From assembly GCF_041449215.1 (NCBI RefSeq), contig NZ_JBGNFV010000001.1, positions 124,001 through 188,000 of the forward strand: DNA of 64,000 bases. The letters run 5' to 3'. This DNA is from Roseivirga sp. BDSF3-8 (GTDB taxonomy: Bacteria > Bacteroidota > Bacteroidia > Cytophagales > Cyclobacteriaceae). The position numbers were made by a program, and so were the translations under genes. The notes under the pieces were generated by a model. That model was not told the DNA's origin, searched no databases, and saw only the letters and a program-made list of their open reading frames with translations. This document shows positions 16,801 through 24,595 of this stretch, piece by piece. How positions within the stretch are numbered: the stretch's first letter is position 1; the number at the start of each line of letters is the position of its first letter.

Positions 16801-17418
16801 GCCTGCCAGGTAGTCGCTGAGAACGATGATGATGAGTTCATCAAAATAGTGATCCTCTAACGCTGTAATGACGGCGGGATATGCGTATGAGGACAAGGAG
16901 TAGCCATCCCTCCAGGCAGGCCGCTTGTTTTTAAAACGCTGAAACATATCCTCAAAGGTTCCTTCAGGATTATTCTGGTGAAACGTGACCCAATCGGGGG
17001 TGACCTGGTGCAGGAACTGGCCGGCGAAAGCCTCATACTGCTCCATATCCGTGGCACTATAGGGCTGTCTTACTTTTCGCAGATCCTGCATGCGGATACC
17101 AAAGTAGAAGAGGGAAATATTGTCTTTCTCAGAATCAAAAAAGGGGATTTCTCTCAGTTGTTCGTCCTCAAGGAGCAAGGTATTGGCACTGCGGTTAACG
17201 GTGACCTCATTTTCGAAAAGCCGGTAAAGGGTGCGGTATAACCTGGTATTGGCTGATGGGGACCTGTATTCGAATGGGGAGGAGAAATCATGAAGCACTA
17301 CGTACCACCGGCGTACTGCACGCTCATCCACCGCCTGCCCATAGGAGGTGTAGCTGCTAAACAGGCAAAAAAATACTAGCGCCCAAATCAAAAAAATCCT
17401 AACTACAGGTAGAGGCAT
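13825..17418 (-). CDS. Membrane-anchored Hsp70-like ATPase fused to an exported N-terminal domain, 1197 aa
   Basis: First gene of the operon. Signal peptide 1-27; exported domain about 28-430 with vWA-like strands (WYVVLHDFSS at 38-47, ELIIIVLSDYL at 194-204); transmembrane helix about 433-454; a beta-rich cytoplasmic segment 460-615; then an actin/Hsp70-fold ATPase. Hsp70 landmarks are clear: phosphate-1 GLDPGTTGT (623-631), VALAIPNNFTATKTQAF (765 on), phosphate-2 IFDMGGATIN (828-837), IGGDTIDYCI (866 on), and the adenosine motif LYSGRSTLFPYIK. The substrate-binding beta domain of a normal DnaK is missing; about 130 residues follow the ATPase. So this is not a general chaperone but a receptor-like ATPase. 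The ATPase should be cytoplasmic. I know of no named family with this full architecture. Confidence 0.85.
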   Translation of the reverse strand: MPLPVVRIFLIWALVFFCLFSSYTSYGQAVDERAVRRWYVVLHDFSSPFEYRSPSANTRLYRTLYRLFENEVTVNRSANTLLLEDEQLREIPFFDSEKDNISLFYFGIRMQDLRKVRQPYSATDMEQYEAFAGQFLHQVTPDWVTFHQNNPEGTFEDMFQRFKNKRPAWRDGYSLSSYAYPAVITALEDHYFDELIIIVLSDYLAGSTFGNKQDGEIVRQGVFGGNSTLASKVNTAHDQLNARFYKIDYFDYAVNTGKYDNARNRIFHGIKAYKVKPHAGLTAANNAVMKIDSDLSLDQDGYRSTDFETSPITINFEHNRRLQVEKIGVQVEIGGEVLHSRLLARSSEDEEGALVDHDDDPIEVDSVSGNYFLPSTYLSLGGINTRAGLEEALPLLTYVFYTRYRTEAGNIPLMYQVSRPLNNQNVDFDKNYSILMTTVLPTLIFLGLALWLLYKRRPGNIRYQMSAFGDSYEKIDYRSIGRLKTPYRAFTGDTARIPFRIFFTYDLRYLRGSVPLNLRLDRVEAPRGFDMHLLIQEEEDQYQSVFRGDTWRTLPIRPDVNKPFEFFVVIKKTDPQATLDQPMQCAFQLSIWADHRFVWRTDLSATISEAFHIGPAMGDAWIGLDPGTTGTCIAAGTHFSNVAVRQDTEGRDLIESSLIVFDPSESPDVTDWRSLGGAVVKVGREADPFETILARDSFRSVKKLLGFTDKKTISFENGDELRLDGTQITYLMVKKLLAGFRKTVEAQPDTYSYLLQDGLLNASRVALAIPNNFTATKTQAFVDSVGYLNAYSEVRVIPEAEAVMVYYIFNRLRLTRRAETFDQEKVLIFDMGGATINASLIDGYAYEEQGDRKYHLTVEGKLGYGIGGDTIDYCILNILYEWVRRYRELPSETIDFDTVSKESLIGLLKLAQRLKIQLIRIHNQNRPYFVSQEVSDFLEEFYHLYTGQRADILVDSDDEVMDFFNKEFYNHPLLDQLIYKNVKASVIDILQVEGYDNEPLTVLYSGRSTLFPYIKTKVASVLKSKGISYQEVFLREDELKSAVARGACLYGVSNNAITIDSSRIHSHFGIVHSRNAGVQGFKNLVPMGSEFNGESGIRNVEELQSSFDLDGKQVRFVQVMGQNADEIINNNEKHKYSPIAKVRVHTRTKRIGMVIAENDQVRCRVEETDGELHDALALISDQEIADTNEKHYTWLLG

Positions 17419-17646
17419 GCAGGCTCAGTGATTAATTCTTTATGCTCCTAAATGGGGAGTTATAATTATCTAAAAAAGGCTTTTTACACCAACATACCAA
17501 AAGCTTACATAAACATAAGCTCTCAGCCATACGGTTGCGGCCAACTCTTGTGACCGCTGGCAGACTATACATGGCCTTTGATTGGTAACTGAGGAAAACG
17601 GCCTTGCCAGGGGATTATTACATTATAAGCCCATTGCCATGGTTAC

Positions 17647-18309
17647 TTACATCTGGGGCAGCACAAAGAGCAGGATGGCAAAATAATGGCAGATACTACC
17701 TGCCAGAACGAACAGGTGCCAGATGGCGTGATTGAACCGGAGCATTTCCCAGCGATAAAAGATCACGCCCAGTGAATAGAAAACACCTCCCAGCGCAAGC
17801 CAGATAAGCCCCCCGGTGGGGATTTCCGTAATCATGGGGCGGGCGGCTATTACACAGAGCCACCCCATAAGCAGATAGATAGCCAGAGAAAGCCGCTCAA
17901 AACGGCCAATGAAGAATATCTTAAAAACGATACCTGCAATGGCCAGACCCCAGACGGTACCTAGTAGTGACCAGCCCCATGGTCCGCGCAGGTTTACCAG
18001 CATGAAGGGGGTATAGGTACCCGCTATGAGCAGGTAGATGGCTGCATGATCGAGGATTTTAAGCTGGCGTTTTGCTTTTGGTTTTAATACACTGTGATAT
18101 AAGGTGGATGCAAGATAGAGTAACACCAGGGAAGTGCCATATATACTCACGCTGACTACGTGCCAGGCATCACCGTTGATAACAGCCAGCACCACCAGTA
18201 CAACCAGGCCGGCAATACTCAGGCCTGCTCCTATGCCATGAGTCACGCTGTTAGCTATTTCTTCGGCAAGAGAGGTAGACGGCGTTTTTTTATCTGTCTT
18301 ATTATTCAT
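17647..18309 (-). CDS. Hemolysin III / YqfA-type integral membrane protein (PAQR superfamily)
   Basis: 220 residues from ATG 18309; the open frame extends to 18417 but the extra 36 residues are not typical of the family. Seven predicted helices. The metal-site motifs of the hemolysin III/adiponectin-receptor superfamily are all present: NSVTHGIGAG, STLYHS, LDHAAIYLLIAGTYTP and, near the end, FNHAIWHLFVLAGSICHY. The His and Asp residues probably bind zinc, as in a membrane hydrolase, though the physiological role in bacteria is unclear. It is a single gene. A TAATTTTG (-7 like, 18328-18335 on the minus strand) lies just upstream but without a clear -33 partner. Confidence 0.9.
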   Translation of the reverse strand: MNNKTDKKTPSTSLAEEIANSVTHGIGAGLSIAGLVVLVVLAVINGDAWHVVSVSIYGTSLVLLYLASTLYHSVLKPKAKRQLKILDHAAIYLLIAGTYTPFMLVNLRGPWGWSLLGTVWGLAIAGIVFKIFFIGRFERLSLAIYLLMGWLCVIAARPMITEIPTGGLIWLALGGVFYSLGVIFYRWEMLRFNHAIWHLFVLAGSICHYFAILLFVLPQM

Positions 18310-18794
18310 GGCGCTGTATTTCACATGCAAAATTAAGTATACGCAGGCAATCGGGTTTTGATATACCCATTGCTTTTTTGGTAAGTACTCTATAACCTGA
18401 AAAACTGTCTCAGACAATCTTTTATGTACGTATCTCCAATTATCTCAACGGACACTTCGTTACAGGCTATACAAAATAGCCACAATAACCAACTGCCTTT
18501 TAGCGATCCTTCCTGTACTTTATTTCCCGAGCCATCCAGTAGACAAAATGAATAGATTGTTTATGGATTATTGGCATAAAACTGAATTATTCGGTACATT
18601 ATTTGTTTACTTAACTTTTCCATAGCCAAAAACACGGACTTCGAGGCCTGCGGGTAAAGCACATAAGTTCGGTTTAGCTGGACCAGTAGCTACTATGGGA
18701 GGGCAATCTATTGATCATGATACACCATGATAACGCATTGCGTTGCACAGGCAGGCTATTTTTATAGATTTTTTGGGATGTAACCAAGCTAGTA
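18310..18794. other. Intergenic region between divergent genes
   Basis: No coding pattern in any frame. It holds the 5' regions of the hemolysin III-like gene and the small secreted protein gene. CACCATGATA at 18723-18732 also occurs at 19503 and 29862 in other intergenic regions. Confidence 0.5.
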
Positions 18795-19109
18795 ATGAAT
18801 AAACTTAAATTATTAATCTCCGGGATAACGTTAGTCATGTTTTCGCTGATGTTTGTCTCCGAAACGAAAACGACTACTGCAAAGGAAAATGCACGCTATG
18901 AAGCAAGCTACCGGTACATTAACGGGCAGGTAGGTAATTGCTTTTCAGAAAGATGTTTCATTAACATATGCAACTCCGGTGATGCGGAAGCGGTGCTTAA
19001 AGGGGACTTCCCCTATACCGGCGGGTACTATAATTTCCAACTGCAACAGGTGGGCACTGACTGGGTGATAGTCGGGTGGCAAACGATTCAGCCCTGCTCT
19101 ATCTATTAA
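18795..19109 (+). CDS. Small secreted protein of unknown function
   Basis: 104 residues. MNKLKLLISGITLVMFSLMF is a signal peptide, with cleavage probably around residues 25-30 (TTTA). The mature protein of about 75 residues has four Cys (NCFSERCFINIC and IQPCSIY) that could form two disulfides, and a two-strand aromatic stretch, YYNFQLQQVGTDWVIVGWQ. No family recognised. A strong hairpin terminator follows 21 bases after the stop, so it is monocistronic. It might be a secreted factor, or immunity protein for a peptide product, but nothing supports a choice. Confidence 0.65.
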   Translation: MNKLKLLISGITLVMFSLMFVSETKTTTAKENARYEASYRYINGQVGNCFSERCFINICNSGDAEAVLKGDFPYTGGYYNFQLQQVGTDWVIVGWQTIQPCSIY

Positions 19110-19130
19110 ACTGTATTCCTAATTAATGCT

Positions 19131-19171
19131 AAAGCACCCCACCGGGTGGTACCAGGTGGGGTGCTTTTTTA
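19131..19171 (+). terminator. Strong terminator after the small secreted protein gene
   Basis: The stem AAGCACCCCACC / GGTGGGGTGCTT with 11 bases of loop (itself partly self-complementary, GGTGGTACC) is followed by TTTTTT. It could also act on the reverse strand. Confidence 0.85.
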
Positions 19172-19715
19172 TTGCCAAAAAGGTAATGATAACCCAAACA
19201 AATAATCCCCATATTCTGGACGACAAGATTAGATGCCAGCTTGCTAGTTAGTTAAATTTAATTACCCCTGAAACCCCGGGGAGGTTCTTCCTCCATGACT
19301 ACCACTTTAATGTATTAATAGTGAAGCGCCCCTCTAAAATCAATTTCTAATTTAAGAAATATACAAACAGTAAACAGGACCAATAAAATTGGTTAATCGA
19401 ACAACAATAATTGACATAATTAATTTCATAAAACTGTATTTAATTGGAATAAATCACAATAAAAAATTCATTATTCATAAATATAATCTTTACATATCGA
19501 TGCACCATGATACATTACCATAGCCAGCATAATAGACTCTAAATTTTATGCGGTACACTATAGTGATATAACACGGTAATACATTCGCCTGAAAAAAGGA
19601 GGCCCTTGGTCCACTATATCAGACCAAATATAAATCATGGGAAATTGCAAAGTAAAGTTAATTAGATTATCTTCGGACCAGTTGAAAAAGTAAAAAGCTT
19701 ATAGTTAATAAACCT
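19172..19715. other. AT-rich upstream region of the carbamoyltransferase gene
   Basis: No gene. It holds possible operators in front of the carbamoyltransferase gene: the perfect palindrome CACTATAGTG at 19556-19565, the inverted repeat TTGGTC/GACCAA at 19606-19611 and 19622-19627, and CACCATGATA at 19503-19512. A purine run AAAAAAGGAGG at 19592-19602 lies too far from the start to be its ribosome site. Confidence 0.4.
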
Positions 19716-21812
19716 ATGAAATCAGTTTATGTACTGGGCACCGCTGTATCACATCAGGGTTCTGCTTGTCTATTGAAGGACGGGAAAATTTTGGTGGCGA
19801 TTGAAAAAGAAAGGATAACGCGACGCAAAAAAGACGGAGGAAATGACCAAACGGCCATTCAATACTGTCTTGATGCTGCCGGCATCACAATAGACGATGT
19901 CGATCTGATCGTACAAAACGATAACTACTCAGACTTCAAGTTCGGCAATGACTATTTCGAGGGCCCCAGGCCACTGTTTGCCAATGTCCCCGACTCGAAG
20001 ATCAAAACCATATCTCATCACCTCGCCCATGCCTACAGCACTATTGGCACCTGCCCTTACGAGGAATTTAACATGCTCATTTACGATGGATGCGGAAATG
20101 CCTACGAAGACTGTATAGATGTAGACGGCGCCCGGATCGCAGACAAAGCGCTGATAGAGAAAATGCCCCACCTTTTCCTGGAGAAGGATAGCTACTACTC
20201 ATACGGCAAAGAAGGCCTTACTTCTTTGGTAAAAGATTTTTCAGAGTGGGGCTATCTTCACCGGTACCCGATATACCCTGTTACTACCAAACATTCCATA
20301 GGGGGCTTATACGCCGGAGTAAGTATCTATTGCTTTGGCAATATGTCGGATTCCGGTAAGCTCATGGGACTCGCTCCCTTTGGCCGTGAAGGAAAGTTTC
20401 AGGAAGAGGTGTTTGAGTGCAGAGACGGCAGAGTCTTCGTCAAATACGATTGGATGAACAACTATCGTAACCCAGCCAGAGGGTATGACGAGTTTAAGCA
20501 AAACTTCCAATACTACGCGGATATCGCCTATGGCATTCAGAAGGAGGTAGAAAGAGCCATTTTGTATATGGTAAATGAAAGACTCAAAGTCTCTCATACT
20601 AAAAACCTGTGTCTGGCCGGTGGTACGGCTCTAAATGCCGTGGCCAATGACCGCATATTTAAAGAAACGGACGTAGAAAACCTGTACATAGAGCCTGCCT
20701 CAGGTGATAACGGCCTTGCCATCGGATGTGCCTACTATGGCTACCTGGAGGTTATGAAGATGGATCGTATTATACACGATCAGTCAACATTCTTCGGTAA
20801 GACTTACTCTAACAAACAGGTAGAGCAGGCTTACAGAACCCACGCCACCCAAAAGACGCCGGTTCAGGCTAAAAAAATCGTGGATACCTTCTTCACCAAG
20901 GCAGAAGAACTGTATGTGGATGGGACCAACAGCAGTCTCAACTTCTGTATACAATTCGATATAGAGGATCTGGGCATATATCAGGTACAACTAGCCGAAG
21001 GTAAACTAAGGTGTTATAACACCCTGGTGGCAAATCCTACCTGTATGATTAAGACTTCCATGAATACCTTCCTGCAGGGAATTTACCAGCCTGGCAAGCG
21101 CTTTGGCAAGGATGAGGTTTCGGTATCTAACATGGCCGATTTCGAGCTATTCTTCAAGATAGTAGACCTGCAGGGAGTGGTTAGTTATATTCTTAATTCA
21201 CAAGATGCAAGTGATGATACCAGCAACCTGCATGCCATTAAATCTGCGGATGCCATTACCCGTGCTGCTGAGCTTCTGGCAGAAGGTAAAACTATGGGAT
21301 GGTTCCAGGGAGGGTCAGAATTTGGCCCCCGTGCACTCGGGCACCGCAGCATACTGGCCGATCCCAGAAACCCTGAAATGCAGAAATTCATCAATGCGAA
21401 GGTGAAATTCCGTGAAGACTTCAGGCCTTTTGCGCCTTCCGTACTGCGTGAAGATGTAGACGTTTACTTCCAGGAGAACCGCGAAAGCCCCTATATGATA
21501 CTGGTAGACCAGATCAAGCCGGAATGGAAAGAAAAGCTAAGCAGTATTGTACACGTAAACAATAGCTGCCGGATACAAACCGTAACCCCTGACTGGAACC
21601 CTGAATATTATAAGCTACTACAAGAGTTTAAGAAAATCACAGGTGTATCAGTCTTACTAAATACCTCCTTTAACAGAAGGGGCATGCCGATAGTGGAAAC
21701 ACCAGGTGATGCCATCAAATTCTTCAATGAGTGTGCTCTGGATGTATTAGTTATGAACGATTATATTTTCAGTAAGGAACCCATATCGAAAAAAGAGGCG
21801 GTTTCTTCATAA
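19716..21812 (+). CDS. Stand-alone carbamoyltransferase (NodU/CmcH family)
   Basis: 698 residues. Transfers a carbamoyl group from carbamoyl phosphate, via carbamoyl-AMP, to a hydroxyl of a sugar or small molecule. The N-terminal Kae1-like domain starts YVLGTAVSHQGSACLL and has the metal-binding HHLAHAY at 101-107 and DGCGN at 124-128. The C-terminal YrdC-like domain has GWFQGGSEFGPRALGHRSI (about 528 on) and FRPFAPSVL. Family members sit in Nod-factor, antibiotic or polysaccharide clusters. Here no glycosyltransferase, NRPS or PKS neighbour exists, so the acceptor is unknown. A hairpin terminator follows at 21871. It has about 540 bases of AT-rich upstream sequence with palindromes, suggesting regulation. 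Confidence 0.92.
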   Translation: MKSVYVLGTAVSHQGSACLLKDGKILVAIEKERITRRKKDGGNDQTAIQYCLDAAGITIDDVDLIVQNDNYSDFKFGNDYFEGPRPLFANVPDSKIKTISHHLAHAYSTIGTCPYEEFNMLIYDGCGNAYEDCIDVDGARIADKALIEKMPHLFLEKDSYYSYGKEGLTSLVKDFSEWGYLHRYPIYPVTTKHSIGGLYAGVSIYCFGNMSDSGKLMGLAPFGREGKFQEEVFECRDGRVFVKYDWMNNYRNPARGYDEFKQNFQYYADIAYGIQKEVERAILYMVNERLKVSHTKNLCLAGGTALNAVANDRIFKETDVENLYIEPASGDNGLAIGCAYYGYLEVMKMDRIIHDQSTFFGKTYSNKQVEQAYRTHATQKTPVQAKKIVDTFFTKAEELYVDGTNSSLNFCIQFDIEDLGIYQVQLAEGKLRCYNTLVANPTCMIKTSMNTFLQGIYQPGKRFGKDEVSVSNMADFELFFKIVDLQGVVSYILNSQDASDDTSNLHAIKSADAITRAAELLAEGKTMGWFQGGSEFGPRALGHRSILADPRNPEMQKFINAKVKFREDFRPFAPSVLREDVDVYFQENRESPYMILVDQIKPEWKEKLSSIVHVNNSCRIQTVTPDWNPEYYKLLQEFKKITGVSVLLNTSFNRRGMPIVETPGDAIKFFNECALDVLVMNDYIFSKEPISKKEAVSS

Positions 21813-21870
21813 TTAGAGCCTACTCAAAATAATAAATCAGGAACGCGTAACACACTAATTGAGCAACACT

Positions 21871-21905
21871 AAAGCCGGTAGATAATCCCTTCTGCCGGCT
21901 TTTTA
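21871..21905 (+). terminator. Terminator of the carbamoyltransferase gene
   Basis: AAAGCCGG ... CCGGCTTTTT, eight paired bases with a 16-base loop and a T-run. Confidence 0.75.
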
Positions 21906-21934
21906 GTGGCATACTACTAAGGAGAAAGACTGCC

Positions 21935-22706
21935 ATGCTGGTAGCGGGAGGAGAAGAATACAAATCTCCCCTGTTATTGCAAACCTATAGCATCCCTGCG
22001 GAGTGTATCTCCCGGCCTCATCAGTATTATGGTCACTTTCTACACCCTGGCCAATATGACCTGCCAAGGGGTGTACTCAGTGGCCTTTGTGTACAACTAC
22101 GACTCTCACGGAGACGGGCTGGCACACCCCGTGGAGCCTGACAAAGCAGGTACACCTCCGGAAATGCCGCATTCTGATACCGGCTGCAACCTTCATGTAT
22201 GGGACCCAGACTTAGACAATGACGGAGAGTATACCTTATTTGGAAGCCGTCGATGATAACCTAAACTGGGAGTCACTGGAAGACTACATAGTCCGGCCAG
22301 CTAACTGAGAAGCAGCCCACAGCAATCGGGGTTTATATATGGCACCAGTGACCTTGATAAGGATTACACTCCTAACTGGTTTGAAATTGACGACGCAGAC
22401 GACTACCATAACTTCTTGGATCCCACAGCGACAGTCTTTTACCGTGACCCGGAAAAAGCGACAGGCACCCTGATATTGGAAAACGGTGTGTCGGGCACAG
22501 CCAATCTGGCCATATACAATAGCCTAGAGCAGACAGTGCACCGGGAATCAGTGAATATAACTGAGGCTGCCCAGCGCCTTCCGGTGGACACGGACGGATC
22601 ATCTGACTCCTGGCCAGTACATTCTCCACATGAGCCTGCGTGGTACGACTTATCAGCACAGGATGGTGATAAAACCGTAGGGATAAGGATACTAAGAATA
22701 AAGTGA
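21935..22706 (+). pseudogene. Frameshifted remnant of a secreted protein gene
   Basis: Coding-like sequence on the plus strand passes between frames. VTFYTLANMTCQGVYSVAF runs to DPDLDNDGEYTLF near 22246, then the next frame continues sensibly as EAVDDNLNWESLEDYIVRPAN to a TGA at 22306-22308. After that, YGTSDLDKDYTPNWFEIDD (from about 22336) leads without a start codon into DPTATVFYRDPEKATGTLIL and ends at TGA 22706. The pieces read as one acidic, beta-rich extracellular protein of roughly 230 residues or more. At least one frameshift and one stop are needed. Family not recognised. It could be a sequencing artefact if read coverage is poor, though several breaks argue for real decay. Confidence 0.5.
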
Positions 22707-22731
22707 TCGTACTAATGGATACGCTCGTTTC

Positions 22732-22887
22732 TCATGCACACCCTTCGCATGTATAATTAGGGTAGGTGCATTCTCCCTCAAGCTCATCTGACAGAATCTT
22801 AGGTTTACCACCTCTCGTGGCTTTCACAAGTTGGGTCTTAAAGCTTTTTACTTTCAGTTCAGAGATCAATAATTTCTTTCGTTTCAT
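22732..22887 (-). CDS. RiPP precursor 2, pinensin-type leader (51 aa)
   Basis: A 51-residue gene, easily missed because of its size. Leader: MKRKKLLISELKVKSFKTQL, then VKATRGG with GG at residues 26-27. This aligns with the leaders at 608, 49063 and 50591 at the L-x-x-L-K-V-x-S-F-x-T block. The core of 24 residues is acidic, then ends in a three-Cys segment, ECTYPNYTCEGCA. It lies between a pseudogene remnant and the terminator of the M12A protease gene. The modification state is unknown, since no LanB, LanC or ABC exporter lies in the window. The leader match to three independent loci is strong evidence that it is real. Confidence 0.8.
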   Translation of the reverse strand: MKRKKLLISELKVKSFKTQLVKATRGGKPKILSDELEGECTYPNYTCEGCA

Positions 22888-22960
22888 AGCATTAAATTAT
22901 ATAAGATACAGTTTCATTCATAAGAAGTCTAAAGGCACTCTATGTTTCGGTATGCATAAA

Positions 22961-22984
22961 AAAGCCCGCCAGGTAGCGGGCTTT
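22961..22984 (-). terminator. Terminator of the M12A protease gene
   Basis: The stem AAAGCCCGC / GCGGGCTTT with loop CAGGTA. On the minus strand it is followed by TTTTTT-type sequence, 28 bases after the protease stop codon. On the plus strand it ends in TTT and may also act weakly. Confidence 0.8.
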
Positions 22985-23012
22985 CATGCTTATGTACTCA
23001 GAGGGTCAATCT

Positions 23013-24170
23013 TTATGGCTTGATACCTCCACCGGCATCCATGTTAAGCGTCATGTGATAGGTGGTAGCTACCTCACCGTTTGCATCGGTAACGGTAAGC
23101 TTTAGGTATAAGTCCCTGTCTAGCGGCAGGTTTGTGGTATTGGAAGCTGAAGTAGACCATGTCGTATTATACGAAATGCCGTCATAGCTATACTTCCAAA
23201 GGTAGGTAAATGGAGCTGTGCCTTTACGCACGGAGGCTGACCATGTATAAGTACCCGAGTTATCACCCTTAGCAGGTCCGGATATGGTCGCACTCATAGG
23301 CTCACAGTCATACATGAGCTCTGTTACTTCCAGGTCACCGGCAGAGAGGGCTGTTCTCTGTGCGGAAAATACGGATCCATCCAGGCGAGTCAGGGTAGGC
23401 AGTCCATTAACTGAAAAGTCATATGAGCCGTAGAGCATGATGGAGTTAAAATCAAAACTACCTATCTCAAATCCATTCATGTTGAGGGCGTCATACGTCT
23501 GAAAGTTAATTTCAAAACCAGGTCTTATATTCGCCCAGTTTACCGTCACCCAGTTACCGCGGTCAGCACGCATCTGCTCATGGAAAAGGCCTAAGGCGTG
23601 CCCTATTTCATGAATCGTATTACCCGTACTACAGGCACTTTCAAGACCTATGGTCTGGCGACCACCGATCATACCTACCTGTGAAAAGCACCCACCATCG
23701 GTAGCTACAGGAATAAACTCGATGTAGTCGGCCTCAGTAGTACGCTGCGTGAACTTGAGCCAGGGATGCTCGGCTTCCCAGTGCGCAATAGCATCGGTTA
23801 CACGGCTCTGGTTTGGCAGGCTGGAATTTATGGTATAGAACACTTCACAGTCGGGCCATCTGGCGGCCAGGTCTGCCAGGCCGGTACGTGCACCGTCAGC
23901 CTGCCTGGTACGGAGCCTGTCCACCTGCTCCTGGGTAAGGATCATATCACCGCCGAGTATATATGTACCATCCACGTTTTTCAGCATGAGGGTAGAGCCG
24001 TCTCCTGTTTCAATCTGCTCTATCTCACCTTTCACACCAGCGAAAGCCTGCTCAGGTTTAGTGGCCTTTCCAGGTTCCTCCGGGGTTGGGGTAAGGCTCT
24101 CCTGATCCTGTTGGCAGGAAAAGCCAATAAGTGTAAAAAGAATAACAAATAAGTTCAGTTTTCTCATCAA
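23013..24170 (-). CDS. Secreted lipoprotein astacin-type metalloprotease (M12A) with PKD-like C-terminal domain
   Basis: 385 residues. The signal peptide ends GFSC with lipobox Cys19. The propeptide-like segment (about 40-95) includes a hydrophobic turn. Catalytic domain about 100-290: zinc-binding HEIGHALGLFHEQMRADR with His187, Glu188, His191 and His197, the full HExxHxxGxxH plus the ExxRxDR extension of astacins. The Met-turn is SIMLYGSY (243-250). The last 90 residues form a beta-sandwich, TYTWSASVRKGTAPFTYLWKYS, of PKD-like type. It should act on the cell surface or be released. Single gene with its own terminator. Such proteases are often secreted predatory or digestive enzymes. A link to the RiPP peptide 126 bases away is possible but unsupported. 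Confidence 0.92.
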   Translation of the reverse strand: MMRKLNLFVILFTLIGFSCQQDQESLTPTPEEPGKATKPEQAFAGVKGEIEQIETGDGSTLMLKNVDGTYILGGDMILTQEQVDRLRTRQADGARTGLADLAARWPDCEVFYTINSSLPNQSRVTDAIAHWEAEHPWLKFTQRTTEADYIEFIPVATDGGCFSQVGMIGGRQTIGLESACSTGNTIHEIGHALGLFHEQMRADRGNWVTVNWANIRPGFEINFQTYDALNMNGFEIGSFDFNSIMLYGSYDFSVNGLPTLTRLDGSVFSAQRTALSAGDLEVTELMYDCEPMSATISGPAKGDNSGTYTWSASVRKGTAPFTYLWKYSYDGISYNTTWSTSASNTTNLPLDRDLYLKLTVTDANGEVATTYHMTLNMDAGGGIKP

Positions 24171-24595
24171 AAATTTTAATTGTTTTTACCGGCAGTAACT
24201 CACTCACAGTTAAATAGAAAAACAAATATCGTTATTAATCAAAAGAACATCCTTTTTTGGAATAATATTCTTGATATACTTTAATCCTTTATTAGATAAC
24301 ACTCAGAAACCACTGATAAACCGTAACTCCACATGAGGATGGCCATAGCTTCGTCCCGCGTGGACGAGGTCACAGTTTGACTAAAGAATGGAAAACTTTC
24401 TGATTCCTGGGAGGTAGGTTGACACCTGCACTCTACTGGGGCAGATAAGCAATTGTCTAAACCTTGATTCCTAAGGGTAGAGTACGCCCCCCTAATCGGT
24501 TAATTTATTAATAGCCATGTTACCAAGTTATAGGTAGATTATTTATACCTATAACCAGGGAGGTAATGGAGTAGGAATCTACTGAATTTCGGTAG
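24171..24595. other. Intergenic region, 425 bp
   Basis: No gene. It contains a short inverted repeat TCGTCC/GGACGA at 24351-24367, and GTCTAAACCTTGATT at 24455-24469, which matches one end of the inverted-repeat element described at 30067 and 30961. The left part holds the promoter area of the M12A protease. Confidence 0.4.

Noticed and set aside
22732-24170. M12A protease as the leader peptidase of RiPP precursor 2
   Set aside because: It is exported and of astacin type. Leader cleavage at GG is normally done by a C39 domain of an ABC transporter, and none is near.
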